Origin: JAWKOK01 sp963698255
GTDB lineage: Bacteria; Chloroflexota; Anaerolineae; Caldilineales; Caldilineaceae
Length of the DNA: 64,000 bases
Direction of reading: 5' to 3'
NCBI GenBank assembly: GCA_963698255.1
Contig: CAVOQD010000020.1
Span: forward strand, 22,713 to 86,712
The translations under genes and the position numbers were made by a program. This document shows positions 19,482-30,258 of this stretch, piece by piece (within the stretch, counting starts at the first letter, position 1; each line of letters begins with the position of its first letter). The notes beneath the pieces were generated by a model, which ran no database searches, was not told the origin of the DNA, and saw nothing but the letters and a program-made list of their open reading frames with translations.

Positions 19482-19693
19482 GTACTGCGTAATTGCGTAC
19501 TGCGTAAGGTCTCGTTGACATGGAATTTGCGACATTGATGTCGCCTTGCTGAAACTGATAGTTAGTGCGTAAAACCTACTGCGTTGGGTCTCACTGACAT
19601 GGGACTTGCGACATCGGTACCGCTTGCGAGACCGATCCGTTACGAAACAGCATCGCTGCAGAAAGAATTACGCAGTACGTCATTACGCAGTAC
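19482..19693. repeat. Inverted-repeat element, family C, between permease and HlyD genes
   Basis: Arms GTACTGCGTAATTGCGTACT(GCGTAA) at 19482-19507 and the complementary arm at 19668-19693 match at 24 of 26 bases. Each arm is itself two copies of GTACTGCGTAA. Inside, a roughly 48-bp segment occurs twice (about 19498-19545 and 19575-19623; shared core GGTCTC, TGACATGG and TTGCGACAT). No gene is present. It lies in a 282-base gap inside an otherwise compact operon. Confidence 0.75.
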
Positions 19694-19736
19694 TTAACGA
19701 ACTACCAACAACACACATAGACCGAGTCTACCTATC

Positions 19737-21060
19737 ATGAAAAAATGGATTATCGCTATCGTTGTTCTGGCCGTTGTGGGGGCCGTGGCCTGGTGGGGCT
19801 ATGGACAGTACACGGCCCAGCAGGAGGCCGAAGCAGGCCGCGGCCCAGGATGCCGAGGCCGTCGACGAACTCGACAATGTGATCTGGGCGTCGGGCAAGC
19901 TGGAGCCGCTGACCTGGGCCGAGCTGAACCCGGTCAATCCGGGGCTGGTGACGGCCATTCATGTGGACGAAGGCGATTGGGTGCAGAGCCGGCGACGTGC
20001 TGGTCGAACTGGACACAGGCATTCTGCAGAGCCAGGTCGAAGCCGCGGAGGCCACGCTGGCCGAGGCCGCGGCTGCGCTGGAGAAGCTGCTGGCCGGCGC
20101 CACCGACGCCGAGATCGCGGCAGCCGAGGCAGCCGTCTCCTCGGCCCAGGCGGGCATTGCCCAGGCCGCCGGCCAGATGTTGGAGACCCAGGCGGCCATC
20201 GACACGGCCGAAGCCCAGGTCGAGAGCGCCAGACGCCAATACGGCGAACTGGCCAGCCATCCCACCGAGGCCGAACGCCAGGTGGCCAGGGCCGAGGTCG
20301 CCGTGGCCGAAGCCGCCATCAAGCAGGCCCAGGCCGCCTACAATCTGGTCAAGGGCGATCCGCAGATCGGCGCGCTGCCCCAATCGCGGGGTCTCAACGA
20401 GGCCACGGCCGCGGCAGAGGTCGCCCGCGCGGCATTGGCGCTGACCGAACAGGGCGCGACGCCGCAGCAGCTTGGCGTCTCCGCCAGCGCCATCACCGTG
20501 GCCGAGGCCCAGGTGAATGCGTCCGAAAGCCGCGGTCCCGGCGCGGAGGCCAACGTGCAGGCCGCCATCGCCCAGCGCGACAGCGCCCAGGCCGCGCTTG
20601 GACAAGCTGCTGGCAGGCGCGTCGGCTGAGGAGATCGCCATGGCGGAGGCCCGCGTGGCCGCGGCCGAGGCGTCGCTGCACAGCGCCCAGGCCGCATTGC
20701 GCCAGGCCCAGATCATCGCCCCCTTTGACGGCCAGGTCGGCGAGATCAATGTGCGGCCCGGCGAACTGACCTCATCGGAGGTCAACGCGGTCGCTGATGG
20801 GCGATCCGGCCCACATGGAGGTGCGCACAACCGACCTGCGCGAGACCGACGTGGTCAACGTCGAAATCGGCATGCCGGTCGAGGTCACCTTCGACGCACT
20901 GCCCGACACCATCTTCGACGGCACGATCACACAGATCGCACCGGTCAGCAACACGGACAAAGGCAGCACCAACTACACCATCCGCATCCAGGTCGACGAT
21001 CTGGACGAGCGCCTGCGCTGGGGCATGACGGCGTTTGTGAATATCCAGATCGATCGATGA
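19737..21060 (+). CDS. HlyD/MacA-type membrane-fusion adaptor (about four frameshifts)
   Basis: An N-terminal anchor (KKWIIAIVVLAVVGAVAWWGYG) precedes a biotinyl-lipoyl-like half (VIWASGKLEPLTWAEL, VNPGLVTAIHVDEGDWV, GDVLVELD), a very long Ala/Glu-rich coiled coil of about 220 residues, the second lipoyl half (QIIAPFDGQVGEINVRPGE) and a beta-barrel end (VVNVEIGMPVEVTFDALPD). Frame changes lie near 19833, 19987, 20600 and 20793. The repeated LDKLLAGA(S/T)xxEI motif appears in both arms of the coil. In a monoderm or atypical envelope it would link the FtsX-like permease to an outside layer. Joined length is about 440 residues. Confidence 0.82.
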
Positions 21061-21146
21061 TAGGCGATTGCACAGATGGAGCACGATGCAGATCGGCACA
21101 GATCTGAAATCCGTGACTATCTGCCATCTGTGAAAATGACAATGAC

Positions 21147-22006
21147 ATGACTGAACCACTGATTCGTGCGAGCATCTCACCAAGACCTATGGCGAGGGCG
21201 AGACGGCTGTCCACGCGCTGATCGACATCAACTTCATCGTTGAGCCGGGCGACTTCTTGGCCATCATGGGGCCCAGCGGCTGCGGCAAGAGCACGCTGCT
21301 CAACATGATCGGCGCGCTGGATCAGCCGACCGAGGGCGAGATCTGGGTGGCCGGCGAGAATCTGAACAACCTGAAGAATGTCGACACCTTTCGCGCCCAG
21401 ACGGTCGGCTTCGTCTTCCAGCTTCACAATCTGCTGCCGACGCTGACCGCGCGGGAAAATGTGGAAGTGCCCATGTACGGCCAATCGCTCAGCGCCAAGC
21501 AGCGGCGGGAGCGGGCCGACCATCTGCTCTCGCTGGTCGGTCTGGTCGAGCGTGCGAGCCATCTGCCCAGCCAGCTTTCGGGCGGCCAGCGGCAACGCAT
21601 CGCCGTCGCCCGCGCCCTGGCCAACGATCCGGCGCTGATCCTGGCCGATGAACCGACCGGCTCGCTGGACAGCCAGAGCGGCGAAGAGATTCTGGATCTG
21701 ATGGCGAACCTCAACACCAGCCAGGGAACGACCATCGCCATCGTGACCCACGACCGCCGCGTGGCCCAGTCGACGCAACGCGTGCTGCGCATGCGCGACG
21801 GCCGCATCGTCGCCGACAACCGGCTGCTCGATCCCATGGAAGAGGATCTGCGCACGCTGGCCAACAGCCGGCTGGGCCAGGCGATCCTGGACCCTGATGA
21901 CGAGCCACTGGAGCAGATCACGCCGGAGGAAGAGTTGGTGTTGCGTCGCATTTTGGAGCGCATCGACGGGCCTGTGCACACATCGGATGTTCGGTCGCCT
22001 GAGTGA
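21147..22006 (+). CDS. ABC transporter ATPase, MacB/LolD type (one frameshift)
   Basis: The start MTEPLIRA at 21147 is followed by a missing base near 21170 and continues EHLTKTYGEGETAVHALIDI, then Walker A MGPSGCGKST, Q-loop FVFQLHNLLP, signature LSGGQRQRIAVARAL, Walker B LILADEPTGSLD and switch THD. All ATP-binding elements are intact. A tail of about 50 residues (DPMEEDLRTLAN to HTSDVRSPE) extends beyond the usual 230 residues. It is the third gene of the TetR-controlled exporter and would drive the fused FtsX-like permease. Confidence 0.9.
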
Positions 22007-22092
22007 GCAAAATTGAAGACATAACGAGAACATGACCCCACGACGCCATCTTGTCCCCGCTTTGTGAGCATCAAACCTTCGTGCTGATAGAA

Positions 22093-22989
22093 ATGAGCCG
22101 CCCTATGCACGTGATTCGCTACGCCAACCCTGTCGAATTCGCCGAGCGCGCGCTGCCACTCCTGGCAGACAACGAAGCCGCTAACGGACTCTTCCTTGGC
22201 ATCACCAATCATCTTTGTACTGATGCGGCCGCCTACGGCGCTGTGCATCCGTACCTCGCCATCGTCGAATCCGACAGCGAGCAGGATCGGGATTGTGTGG
22301 CCGTGGCCATCATGACGCCGCCCTTTTCACTGCTTGTCCAGTGCGATGACCCAGACGCGACGCTGCCGCTTTCACTGATCGCCGATGACCTGGCGTCCAG
22401 TTCGTGGACCATCCCCGGCGTCAATGGCCCGAGCCGCCTGTCGAAGGCCTTTGCCGACATCTGGGCCGAGCGCAACGCTCTCACCTATCGGAAGGAAATG
22501 GAACTGCGTACATTTCTATTGACCGCGGTCATCCATCCGACCTACAGTCCGGGCTGTCTGCGCCGCGCCGCGATGGCCGAACTCGAGATCGTCGTCGATT
22601 GGGCGCAGGCGTTCACGCTGGAGGCAATTGGTGAGATCGAGCCTTTTGACCGCGGCCGGGCCCGCACACGCTTTGCCGATTCGATTGGGCAAGGCACGAT
22701 CTTCTTCTGGGACGACGATGGGCCGGTCTCCATCGCCTCCTGCGGGCGTCCTTCCGCCCACGGCATCGCCGTCAATATGGTCTACACGCCGCCCCGCTTG
22801 CGCGGCCAGGGCTATGCCGGCTCATGCGTGGCCGCGCTGAGCCAACGCCTGCTGGACGACGGATGGCAGTTCTGCACGCTCTTCACGGACCTGGCCAACC
22901 CCACGTCCAACAGCATCTACCAGCGCATCGGCTATCGAGCGATCGGTGATTTCACGCACTACCTGTTTGGATATGACGATGGAGGATAG
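22093..22989 (+). CDS. GNAT family N-acetyltransferase
   Basis: 298 residues from the ATG at 22093; ATG 22105 is an equally possible start and neither has a strong ribosome site. The C-terminal half holds the acetyl-CoA motif A (VYTPPRLRGQGYAGSCVAAL) and motif B (LFTDLANPTSNSIYQRIGYR). The N-terminal half is a degenerate GNAT-like domain, giving a double-domain layout. The acceptor is unknown. The stop codon TAG is also the first bases of an inverted-repeat end (TAGACCGCGG), so an element insertion sits exactly at the 3' end. Confidence 0.82.
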   Translation: MSRPMHVIRYANPVEFAERALPLLADNEAANGLFLGITNHLCTDAAAYGAVHPYLAIVESDSEQDRDCVAVAIMTPPFSLLVQCDDPDATLPLSLIADDLASSSWTIPGVNGPSRLSKAFADIWAERNALTYRKEMELRTFLLTAVIHPTYSPGCLRRAAMAELEIVVDWAQAFTLEAIGEIEPFDRGRARTRFADSIGQGTIFFWDDDGPVSIASCGRPSAHGIAVNMVYTPPRLRGQGYAGSCVAALSQRLLDDGWQFCTLFTDLANPTSNSIYQRIGYRAIGDFTHYLFGYDDGG

Positions 22990-22997
22990 ACCGCGGA

Positions 22998-23117
22998 CTA
23001 GCAGGCTGTCGGAGAGAACGGCGATAGAGCGCGGATTAGGCGAATTTGGCGGAAAAAGCCAGATTGATCCGGATTTTATCCGCGAGAATCCGCCAAATTC
23101 GCCTAATCCGCGGTCTA
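22998..23117. repeat. Palindromic intergenic element, family A (copy 1)
   Basis: A leading segment CTAGCAGGCTGTCGGAGAGA (22998-23017) precedes a core palindrome at 23025-23117 with arms CGCGGATTAGGCGAATTTGG and its complement, ending GGTCTA. The same core occurs at 28395-28488 and 40261-40366, and the leading segment again at 40233 and 48324. No coding content. Confidence 0.85.
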
Positions 23118-23168
23118 TCCTCATGACTAACTGCGCAGCCATCTTTAGACAGTCATAGGGAGGGTTTT

Positions 23169-24132
23169 ATGCCCGATTCACTTCGTTTTCGACCTGACGC
23201 TACCTTCACCATCGCTGTGATCGAAGACGTCCACTGGCGTAACGACGGGCCGGATGATCAACGGTCGGCTGCACTGATGTCGGCGATTCTGGACGCCGAA
23301 CAGCCGGATCTGGTGGTCGTCAACGGCGACCTGATCCACGGCATGGATTGTGAGGATTCGGCGCTCTCCTGGCGTGCGGCCTTGCAGCCGATTCTGGCGC
23401 GGGGTCTGCCCTGGGCGGCCGTCTTCGGCAACCACGACGACGAAGGATCGCTGGACCGGTCGACGCTGATGGCGTTGCAGCGAACCTTGCCGGGATGCCT
23501 GTCAGCGGCGGGTCCAGCGGATGTGCCCGGCGTGGGCAACTATTCGCTGTCGATCCTGGATGCAGAAAACGACCAAGCGGCCGCACACCTCTATCTGCTC
23601 GACTCGCACAGCTATGCGAAGGCCGCAATCGGCGGCTACGACTGGGTCAAGCATGAGCAGGTCACCTGGTTTCGAGAGACGGCCAAACGGCTGAGCGATC
23701 GTAGCGGCGGCGAGCTTCTGCCCGCGCTGGCCTTCTGCCACATTCCACTGCCCGAGTTCAACGATGTCTGGGATTTCCACGCCTGCCGGGGAGTCAAGGG
23801 CGAGACCATCTGTTGCCCGCTGATCAACACCGGCCTGTTTGCGGCCATGCACGAGGCCGGCGATGTGATGGGCCTCTTCTGTGGCCATGATCATCTCAAC
23901 GACTATATCGGCGAGTTGCACGGCATCAGCCTGGCCTTCGGGCGGGCGACCGGCTACGGCGGCTACGGTCTGGAGACGTTTGCACGCGGGGCGCGCATTG
24001 TGCGGCTTCACGCAGGCGAGCGCGCGTTTCGACACATGGCTGCGGCTTGAGGGCGGTCAGGTAGTGGCGGAACAGCCAACACACGAGCCTGAGCTGACCC
24101 GAAGACTCTGTCTGCCGTCAGACTACGAATGA
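23169..24132 (+). CDS. Calcineurin-like metallophosphoesterase (one frameshift near the end)
   Basis: All metal-site motifs are present in order: IEDVHW (in place of the usual DxH), LVVVNGDLIHG, AVFGNHDDEG, FCHIPLPEF and FCGHDHLND. The layout matches the purple-acid-phosphatase-like phosphodiesterase family of about 300 residues. The usual first-site Asp-x-His is read as D-V-H. The frame changes near 24028, after which the natural end is FDTWLRLEGGQVVAE to the stop at 24132. GGGAGGG lies 5 bases before the ATG. It hydrolyses a phosphomonoester or diester; no signal peptide is seen. Confidence 0.85.
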
Positions 24133-24138
24133 CAGGAG

Positions 24139-24194
24139 GACAAGGGGGCAAGGGGACACGTCCCTCTGTCACCCTGTCCCCCTGCCACCTTGTC
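24139..24194. terminator. Inverted repeat between convergent genes, possible terminator
   Basis: Two 20-base arms, GACAAGGGGGCAAGGGGACA and TGTCCCCCTGCCACCTTGTC, pair at 18 of 20 positions around a 16-base loop, exactly between the convergent stops at 24132 and 24193. There is no T-run, so termination is an inference. Confidence 0.5.
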
Positions 24195-27100
24195 ACCTTA
24201 TCCCCACGTCAACCACCACCACCCCGCCGCCGTCCACATCGACGGTCCAGATGTTGCCTTCGCTGTCGATATCGATGCCGACCGGCTTGGCCTGGGCGTC
24301 ACCCGGCCCTTCGATCCGCCAGGATCGGCGGTCTGAGCCGTCGGGGCTGAGGCGGATGACGACGCCCTGCTCCGGCTGGGTGACGTAGACGTTGCCGCCA
24401 TCGTCGAGGGCCAGATGCGCTCCATCGGCCGAGTTGAAGGGCGCCAGCGACCAGGCGTTGAGCAGATCGCCCGAGCGCGCCAGGTGGAGCAGACGGGCGC
24501 TACGAGCTTCCGCCACAAAGATAGTTCCGTCCCTAGCGACAACCAGATCCACCGGCTGGCTGCCGCGGTCGTCTGCAATCGGTAACCGGGCAAGCTCATT
24601 GCCCATCGAATCCACCTGCACCAGATCGCCCTGGCGAGTGGCCGCGATCCAGATGTGTCCATCCCCATCGACGGCAAGACCACGTGCATCCCCATAGCGG
24701 CTACGTCCGCCGGCCAGTGACGAGAGATAGGTCCCGTCGGCCGCGAATCGGTGCAGTTGGCCGGCCAGTGAATCGAGTACGTAGAGTTGGCCGTCGACGT
24801 CCACGACAATGTCGGAGACTTCTTCCAGCGCGGGAGACGCCGGGTCCGCAGCGCCGATGACCTGCCCCGTGTCCGAGAGAATCGCCAGACCGCGGCCCGC
24901 CGCGTCGCCCACATAGACCCGTCGCTCGCCGCTGATTCGGGTCCACGCCCACGCTGACGGCACGCGGACGGCTCAGACCGGCGGACTGAGCCAGAGGGAG
25001 ATAGGTCTGGCTTGTGACCGCCGATCCTGTCATCAGATCCGGGTGGGACAGGAGCGGCGACACCGGCGAGAAAAAGGGACTTTCAGCGGTCCCTGCATAG
25101 GGACCCAAGCCGGATTGGCCGGCGTCCGCCAAGACGACGGCTCGCTCCTGTCCAAAGTCAGCGCCGCTCGTGGCCGCAACCGCCACTTGGTCCAACTGTT
25201 CATCCATCACAAAGAGCCGGTTCTGGCTGCCGGCAGCGATGGCGGACGGACGCTGTCGACCGCCCCACAGGTCGAGCAGGCGGCCGTCGCTGTCGACATG
25301 AAGGATGCGCTGCCGGTCCGGCTCTGTGAAGATCAGGCTGCCGTCATCCGCGACCACCAGGCGTGGCGGCGACGAAGGCGATGCCCGATCCGTCGAGAGC
25401 GTGGAGAGCAGTTCATCGTCCGAAGCGATCTTGAGCCACTGTCCGTTGACGCTGTCCAACGTCCAGAAAGATCCGTCCTCGACTGCGGTGACGGCCACCG
25501 GTTGGTTCAACTGGCCGCTGCCGGTATGCACCGTGAGCAACGCCCCATTGGGACTCAGGCGCAGCACCTGGCCGAGTGCTGCATCGGCCACCAGTATTTC
25601 GCCGGAATCCAGGACGGCCAACCCGGTCGGTGCGACCAGGACGCCATTGGTTGACAGCCGTTTCACTACCTGGCCGCGGCCGTCAAGCCAGATCAACGCC
25701 GGGTCCTTGCCCCCGTGGCTCACCAGCAGGAGACCGTCCGGCGTCAAAGCCATGGCGGTCGGCTGACCTTGGCTCAGATCGAGACGACTTATCTGCCGGC
25801 CCTGCTCATCGAAGCGCCGGATCGAGGGCGGCTGCTTGCTCAGGACAAAGAGATGGTCGGCCCCGTCGACCACAAGGTCAACCGGATCGTCGACAACCAG
25901 TCGAGCCGGCATCGGGGGGATCCAGGATCGGTCGCCGGCTTCGATTGCCGCATGGACGCCGGCCTCGGTCATGAATCGGTGTAGCCGGATCTCGCCGTTT
26001 TCGCCCAGCAGGTCCATCTCCTCGTGCACAGGCCAGCACGCGTCCACCCGGTCGCGCAGGGCAGCGAGTTGGGGCACGCGTGGGTGGATCAACAGCATCT
26101 GGGCGCGTTGGTCTTCGCACAGGGCCGCAATGGACAGGGCTTCGTCGGGCGTCAGAAAACGGATGCGGCTGCTGTCAAAGCCATAGGCGTTGAGAATCAT
26201 GTTCTCTCGAACCGTGTACGGTTGGTCCCAGACGACATAGATCGGCATTCCGGCGCCATCGGCCGCGGTACTCCTCTGAAACTCGCGCACCAATAGCGCT
26301 TCGACCGGCATTGGATTCTGCGCGTCAGCGACTCGCACAATGTGAAACTGGTTGATCAAGATCCCCGCCGCCACAATCCCGCCGGCCCAGAGCAAACGCT
26401 GACGCCGGCTGTCGCCAAAGAAGTGCCGGCCCAAAACCGCCGCGCCCAGGCCGGCATAGATCGTGTAGACCGGAACCAACACGAACATGCGCGTGGTCGA
26501 CACCCAAGCGTATTGCTGGATCGCGCTCACCGACGCCCAGCAGAGCAGACTGGCGACCAACCACGCCGCCAACCGGCGACGATGCCAGCCGGCAATGGTG
26601 GCGGCCAGACCGACCAGCAGCAACAGAGCCGTCAACGGATCGACATGGGGACCGACCACGAAGTGGGTGTTGTGGCTGTTGGCCAGAAAGGCCAGCGCGC
26701 CGCCGACCAGGTTGCGCACCATCTGCGAACCGGCTTCACTGACCCCGGCCACCTCGCTTTGGATGGGCGTCGCCTTGAGCAGACCGCGCCAGTTTTCAAG
26801 GTTGAAAAGCAGCGGCGTGGCCACGGCCAGAGCGCCGGCCCCGATCGACAGGATGCTCAGAAGCGCACGCCGCCAGGTCGCCCAACAGAAGAAGATCACC
26901 AGAATGCCGATGGGCAACACGACCAGGCGAGCCAACCCAAAGAGCAAGAACGAACTTCCCAGCACTGCGCCCAACGCGTAATAGCGCACGGCACTCTGGC
27001 GGCGTTCAGCGTAGGCGAAGAGGGCCAGCCCAAAGGTCAACGGCAGCAGCGCCTGGGTGTTGTTGTAGGCGACCATCGAGAAGCTGAGCAGCATGTGAGA

Positions 27101-28057
27101 GGACGCCAGCAGCCCCGCTGCGACAATGGCCGCGGTTCGGCCCGAAAGCCAGCGGGCGAAGACATAGACAGCCGGCACGGACAGAACCATGGGCAACAAC
27201 GATGACAGTCGCCAGCCGTAGACGTTTTCGCCGGCCAGTTGCATGATTTTCGCCTGAAGAGCCGAGGAAAAGACCGTGTGATAGGCGTTGGCGTCGACCA
27301 CTGAGAAGAGCGTGTGTAGTTCAGGGCGATGGATGAGGGTCGTCGCCAGATCGAAAAAGCCCCACTCGTCGCCCACAAAGGCATAGCGCCACGAGCCGAT
27401 CCGGCTTGCGCCCAGCAGGAGCGCGACCGCGCCCAGCGCGAGCATCATCGCCAGGTCGACTGGGTCCAGGATGCGGCCGGCATGTCTGCTCCATGCCGCG
27501 CCGCCGACGACCAGCAGCGCCCCCGGCAGCAACAGCCAGAGCGCGGTGACGGGTTGCGCAAGGGCCACGCCCAGGCCGATCAGCAGGGCGGCGATTCCGA
27601 CGGCAACGAGGAGGCCGGCCACGGTCTGGGCGAGGATCTGCGGTTCCTGGGCGTCCCAGATCAGGGCGGCGATTGCCGGCGCGCCGATGCCGATCATCCA
27701 GAGGGTGGGGCTGGGCGATTGATCGGCGGAGAGGGTCTGGTAGGCCAACAAGCCCGACGCAGCCCAGGCCGAGCAAGGCCAGCAGTGCAATCCAGACGAT
27801 CCGCCACGGCGTGACATCGCTTCCGCCTCGACCGCGCCGTCGCCCGGTCGCCAGAGCGCTGCGACAAAGAGCGCCAGCGCGCCGACGGCTGCCAGCAGGC
27901 CGAGATGATGGGGCAGCGGCCAGGATTCGGTGCAGAGTGAATGAATCAGACAAGATTGCCGCGCGATCCAACCATCGATCGGCGTCGAAATCCCAAGCCA
28001 GGGCTGCAAGTAAAATATATGGGCGGCAATCAGGGCCAGCAGCGCCCCGCCGATCAA
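24193..28057 (-). CDS. GT39-like membrane glycosyltransferase fused to C-terminal NHL-repeat propeller (frameshifts)
   Basis: About 1,290 residues. The first 550 residues are a polytopic membrane domain with roughly 12-13 helices and the GT-C acidic loop GDEWGFFDLATTL, as in PMT/ArnT-like (GT39) transferases that use polyprenyl-phosphate sugars. A soluble part follows (IYVVWDQPYTVRENMILNAY), then from about residue 740 many NHL-type blades such as PVDLVVDGADHLFVLSK, PTGLAVLDSGEILVADAALG and GLAVDGDGHIWIAATRQGD. Frame changes lie near 27835 and 27760 (restoring a helix with VTPWRIVWIALLALLGLG) and near 24945. The TTG at 28057 is weak as a start; an upstream ATG in another frame (MTRPATEP) may be the true start. 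The propeller may bind the glycan or protein acceptor. Confidence 0.75.
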
Positions 28058-28394
28058 CGCACCGACACGCCAGGGTGCGATCTCAGTGCTGGCTCAGTCG
28101 CTGGACGGGTCATTGCGGCAGGTCGGACATCGGCAGTCGATTCGGGATCGGAACAGGTCGATTCGGGATTCGATTCACCGCGGATCTCCGAGACTCACGA
28201 TCGCGGCGATTTCACGTCGAATGAACAGAATTGCATCAGAAGCGTACCCATTGTACGGAATTCGAATCGTGGGTGCAAGGTGAGCCAGTCTGGAATGTCT
28301 CAGAATGGGGCCAAAATGGAATGAAGCTGATTTCTCGAAATCCGGGGCCATCAGGTATTATGCGCGACATCGTAACTGGACAGCCTGCCACAGA
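28058..28394. other. Intergenic region upstream of two divergent genes
   Basis: No gene can be supported here. GTCGATTCGGGAT occurs twice, about 22 bases apart, near 28134 and 28157. The part next to 28057 may still code for the N-terminus of the glycosyltransferase in another frame. Confidence 0.5.
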
Positions 28395-28488
28395 TAGACC
28401 GCGGATTAGGCTGATTTGGCGGATCAAACCGGATATTTTTCGGATTTTATCCGGTTGCATCCGCCTGATTCGCCTAATCCGCGGTCTA
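28395..28488. repeat. Palindromic intergenic element, family A (copy 2)
   Basis: Core only, 94 bp: TAGACCGCGGATTAGGCTGA and the complementary end, TCAGGCGGAT-type inner arm followed by CGCCTAATCCGCGGTCTA, around the centre CCGGATATTTTTCGGATTTT. It lies 77 bases before the MEMO-family gene. Confidence 0.88.
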
Positions 28489-28565
28489 TTCGGTCACTAC
28501 CAGTATAGATTCGCGACATGGATGAATCGATCATCAACAGATGCAAACCCATAGGCGACCACCCC

Positions 28566-29858
28566 ATGGCCCAACAGACAAACGGCAATATCCTGACACA
28601 CGCCAACGGAACCACGCGCCCGGCCTTGCGCCCGCTCGATATCCGCCACCACAACGAGAACGGCCATCCCTACCTGCTGCTGCGCGATCCGCTGGAACTG
28701 AGCGAGCAGATGATCGCCGTTCCCCAGCCGCTGGCCTCAGTCCTCGCCTTCTGCGACGGAACGCACGACATCGATGGCATGGCCGCGGCCTTCACCGACT
28801 ATTTCCAGACACCCATTGACGTTGCCGTCGTCCACCAATTGGTGGAAGCCTTGGACAACGCCTATCTGCTCGACAACCAACGATCACAGCAGGCGGTCGC
28901 CAAGGTCGTCGAAGCCTACCGCTCGGCCCCCTTTCGGACGCCGCTGCTGGCCGGGCGCGGCTATCCCGACGATCCGGCAGAACTGCACGGGCTGCTCCAG
29001 GACTACCTGGAACAGGCATCGGCGACACCTACCCCCGCCGACCAGTGGCCACGCCGGGCCGGGCTGCTCAGCCCCCACATCGACTATGCGCGCGGCGGCG
29101 CGGTCTATGCCGAAGTCTGGAAATCGGCGGCGGAGGCAGCCAAGGCAGCCGAACTGGTCGTGATCTTCGGCACCGATCACTACGGCAATGACCCATTCAC
29201 GTTCACGCGCCAGAACTATGCCACGCCCTACGGCGTCTTGCCCACGGCTCAGTCCATTGTCAACGAGTTGGCGCTGTTGCTGGGCGAGGACGCGGCCTTT
29301 GCCGGCGAGCTGCGCCATCGGGATGAACACTCGCTTGAGTTGGTGGCGGTCTGGTTGCATCACATGCGCGGCGGGGAGCCGGTGGAGATCGTGCCGATTC
29401 TGACGGGGTCGCTGCGCCGCGCCGGCCGCAACGGCGACGGACCGGCTTCCGATTCAACTGCGCCCGATCCAACTGTAGAAGCGTTGCTTGCCAAGCTGGA
29501 CGAACTCGCCGGCGACCGGCGCGTGCTGGTCATCGCCTCCGGCGATCTGGCCCATGTCGGCCCAGCCTTCGGCGGTGCGCCGCTCAATGTATCCATGCGA
29601 AAACAGGTGCGCCTGGCTGACGACGAATTGCTCACGCGCATGCAGGCCGGCGACGCTGAAGGCTTCCGCCAGTCCATCGAGCGCGTCGACAACCGCAACA
29701 ACGTCTGCGGCGTCTCGCCCGTCTATCTGACCATGCGCTTGGTCGGTAAAGACCGCACCGGCGGCAGCATCACCGGCGAGCCGTTCGGCTACGCCACCTG
29801 CCCCGCCGACGACCACGACATATCGGCCGTGACTGTGGCAGGGATGGTCTTTCGGTAG
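28566..29858 (+). CDS. MEMO1/AmmeMemoRadiSam system protein B family, with N-terminal PqqD-like domain
   Basis: 430 residues from the ATG at 28566; an upstream in-frame ATG at 28518 adds an unconserved stretch. Residues 15-110 (LRPLDIRHHNENGHPYLLL to DNAYLLDN) look like a PqqD-type winged helix. The rest is the MEMO fold with its metal-site motifs: LLSPHIDYARGG, IFGTDHYG, DEHSLELVAVWL and IASGDLAHVG. MEMO proteins often occur with AMMECR1 and a radical SAM enzyme, but neither is next to this gene. The molecular reaction of the bacterial family is not settled. The gene is intact. Confidence 0.88.
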   Translation: MAQQTNGNILTHANGTTRPALRPLDIRHHNENGHPYLLLRDPLELSEQMIAVPQPLASVLAFCDGTHDIDGMAAAFTDYFQTPIDVAVVHQLVEALDNAYLLDNQRSQQAVAKVVEAYRSAPFRTPLLAGRGYPDDPAELHGLLQDYLEQASATPTPADQWPRRAGLLSPHIDYARGGAVYAEVWKSAAEAAKAAELVVIFGTDHYGNDPFTFTRQNYATPYGVLPTAQSIVNELALLLGEDAAFAGELRHRDEHSLELVAVWLHHMRGGEPVEIVPILTGSLRRAGRNGDGPASDSTAPDPTVEALLAKLDELAGDRRVLVIASGDLAHVGPAFGGAPLNVSMRKQVRLADDELLTRMQAGDAEGFRQSIERVDNRNNVCGVSPVYLTMRLVGKDRTGGSITGEPFGYATCPADDHDISAVTVAGMVFR

Positions 29859-29899
29859 GCGGCAAGATCCATCGACGGCAAAGCCCGCCGATGATTGTC

Positions 29900-30246
29900 A
29901 GTAGTTCACGATTTGGTGAAAAGCGAGATTCCTTCGATTCCACTCAGAACATGCCTTCGCTGGCCTTTTGCCATAGTGGCGCACTTAAAAATACGCGCTT
30001 CTAGTGAACAAGCTCGTTTTCGCGACATAAGATACGCTGTCACCCTGAGCGGGCTTGCCATAAAATGACGCTGTCCTGAGTCACCAGCGAAGGGTCTCGA
30101 TATCGCGAGCCGAGATTCCTCGCTGGCGTATTGCCAATCCGAAAGTGCTCGGGCTGACCCGCTCGGAATGACAAATGGCCGTTCATTTCAGTTAGAGCGC
30201 CGGGTATGCGGCGAGGCACACTCAGAATGACAAATCGTGAACTACT
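29900..30246. mobile_element. MITE-like element, family B (copy 2), with 7-bp flanking repeat
   Basis: Perfect 16-bp terminal inverted repeats AGTAGTTCACGATTTG and CAAATCGTGAACTACT bound 347 bp without a gene. GATTGTC directly flanks both ends (29893-29899 and 30247-30253), a target-site duplication. Inside are GAGATTCCTTCGATT and CCGCTCGGAATGACA, shared in inverted order with 16142-16265. It is small and non-coding, so it would need a transposase from elsewhere. Confidence 0.85.
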
Positions 30247-30258
30247 GATTGTCGTCCG

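Noticed and set aside
28518..28565. Upstream ATG as the start of the MEMO-family protein
   Set aside because: The added 16 residues are not family-like; the ATG at 28566 gives the natural N-terminus, although neither has a strong ribosome site.
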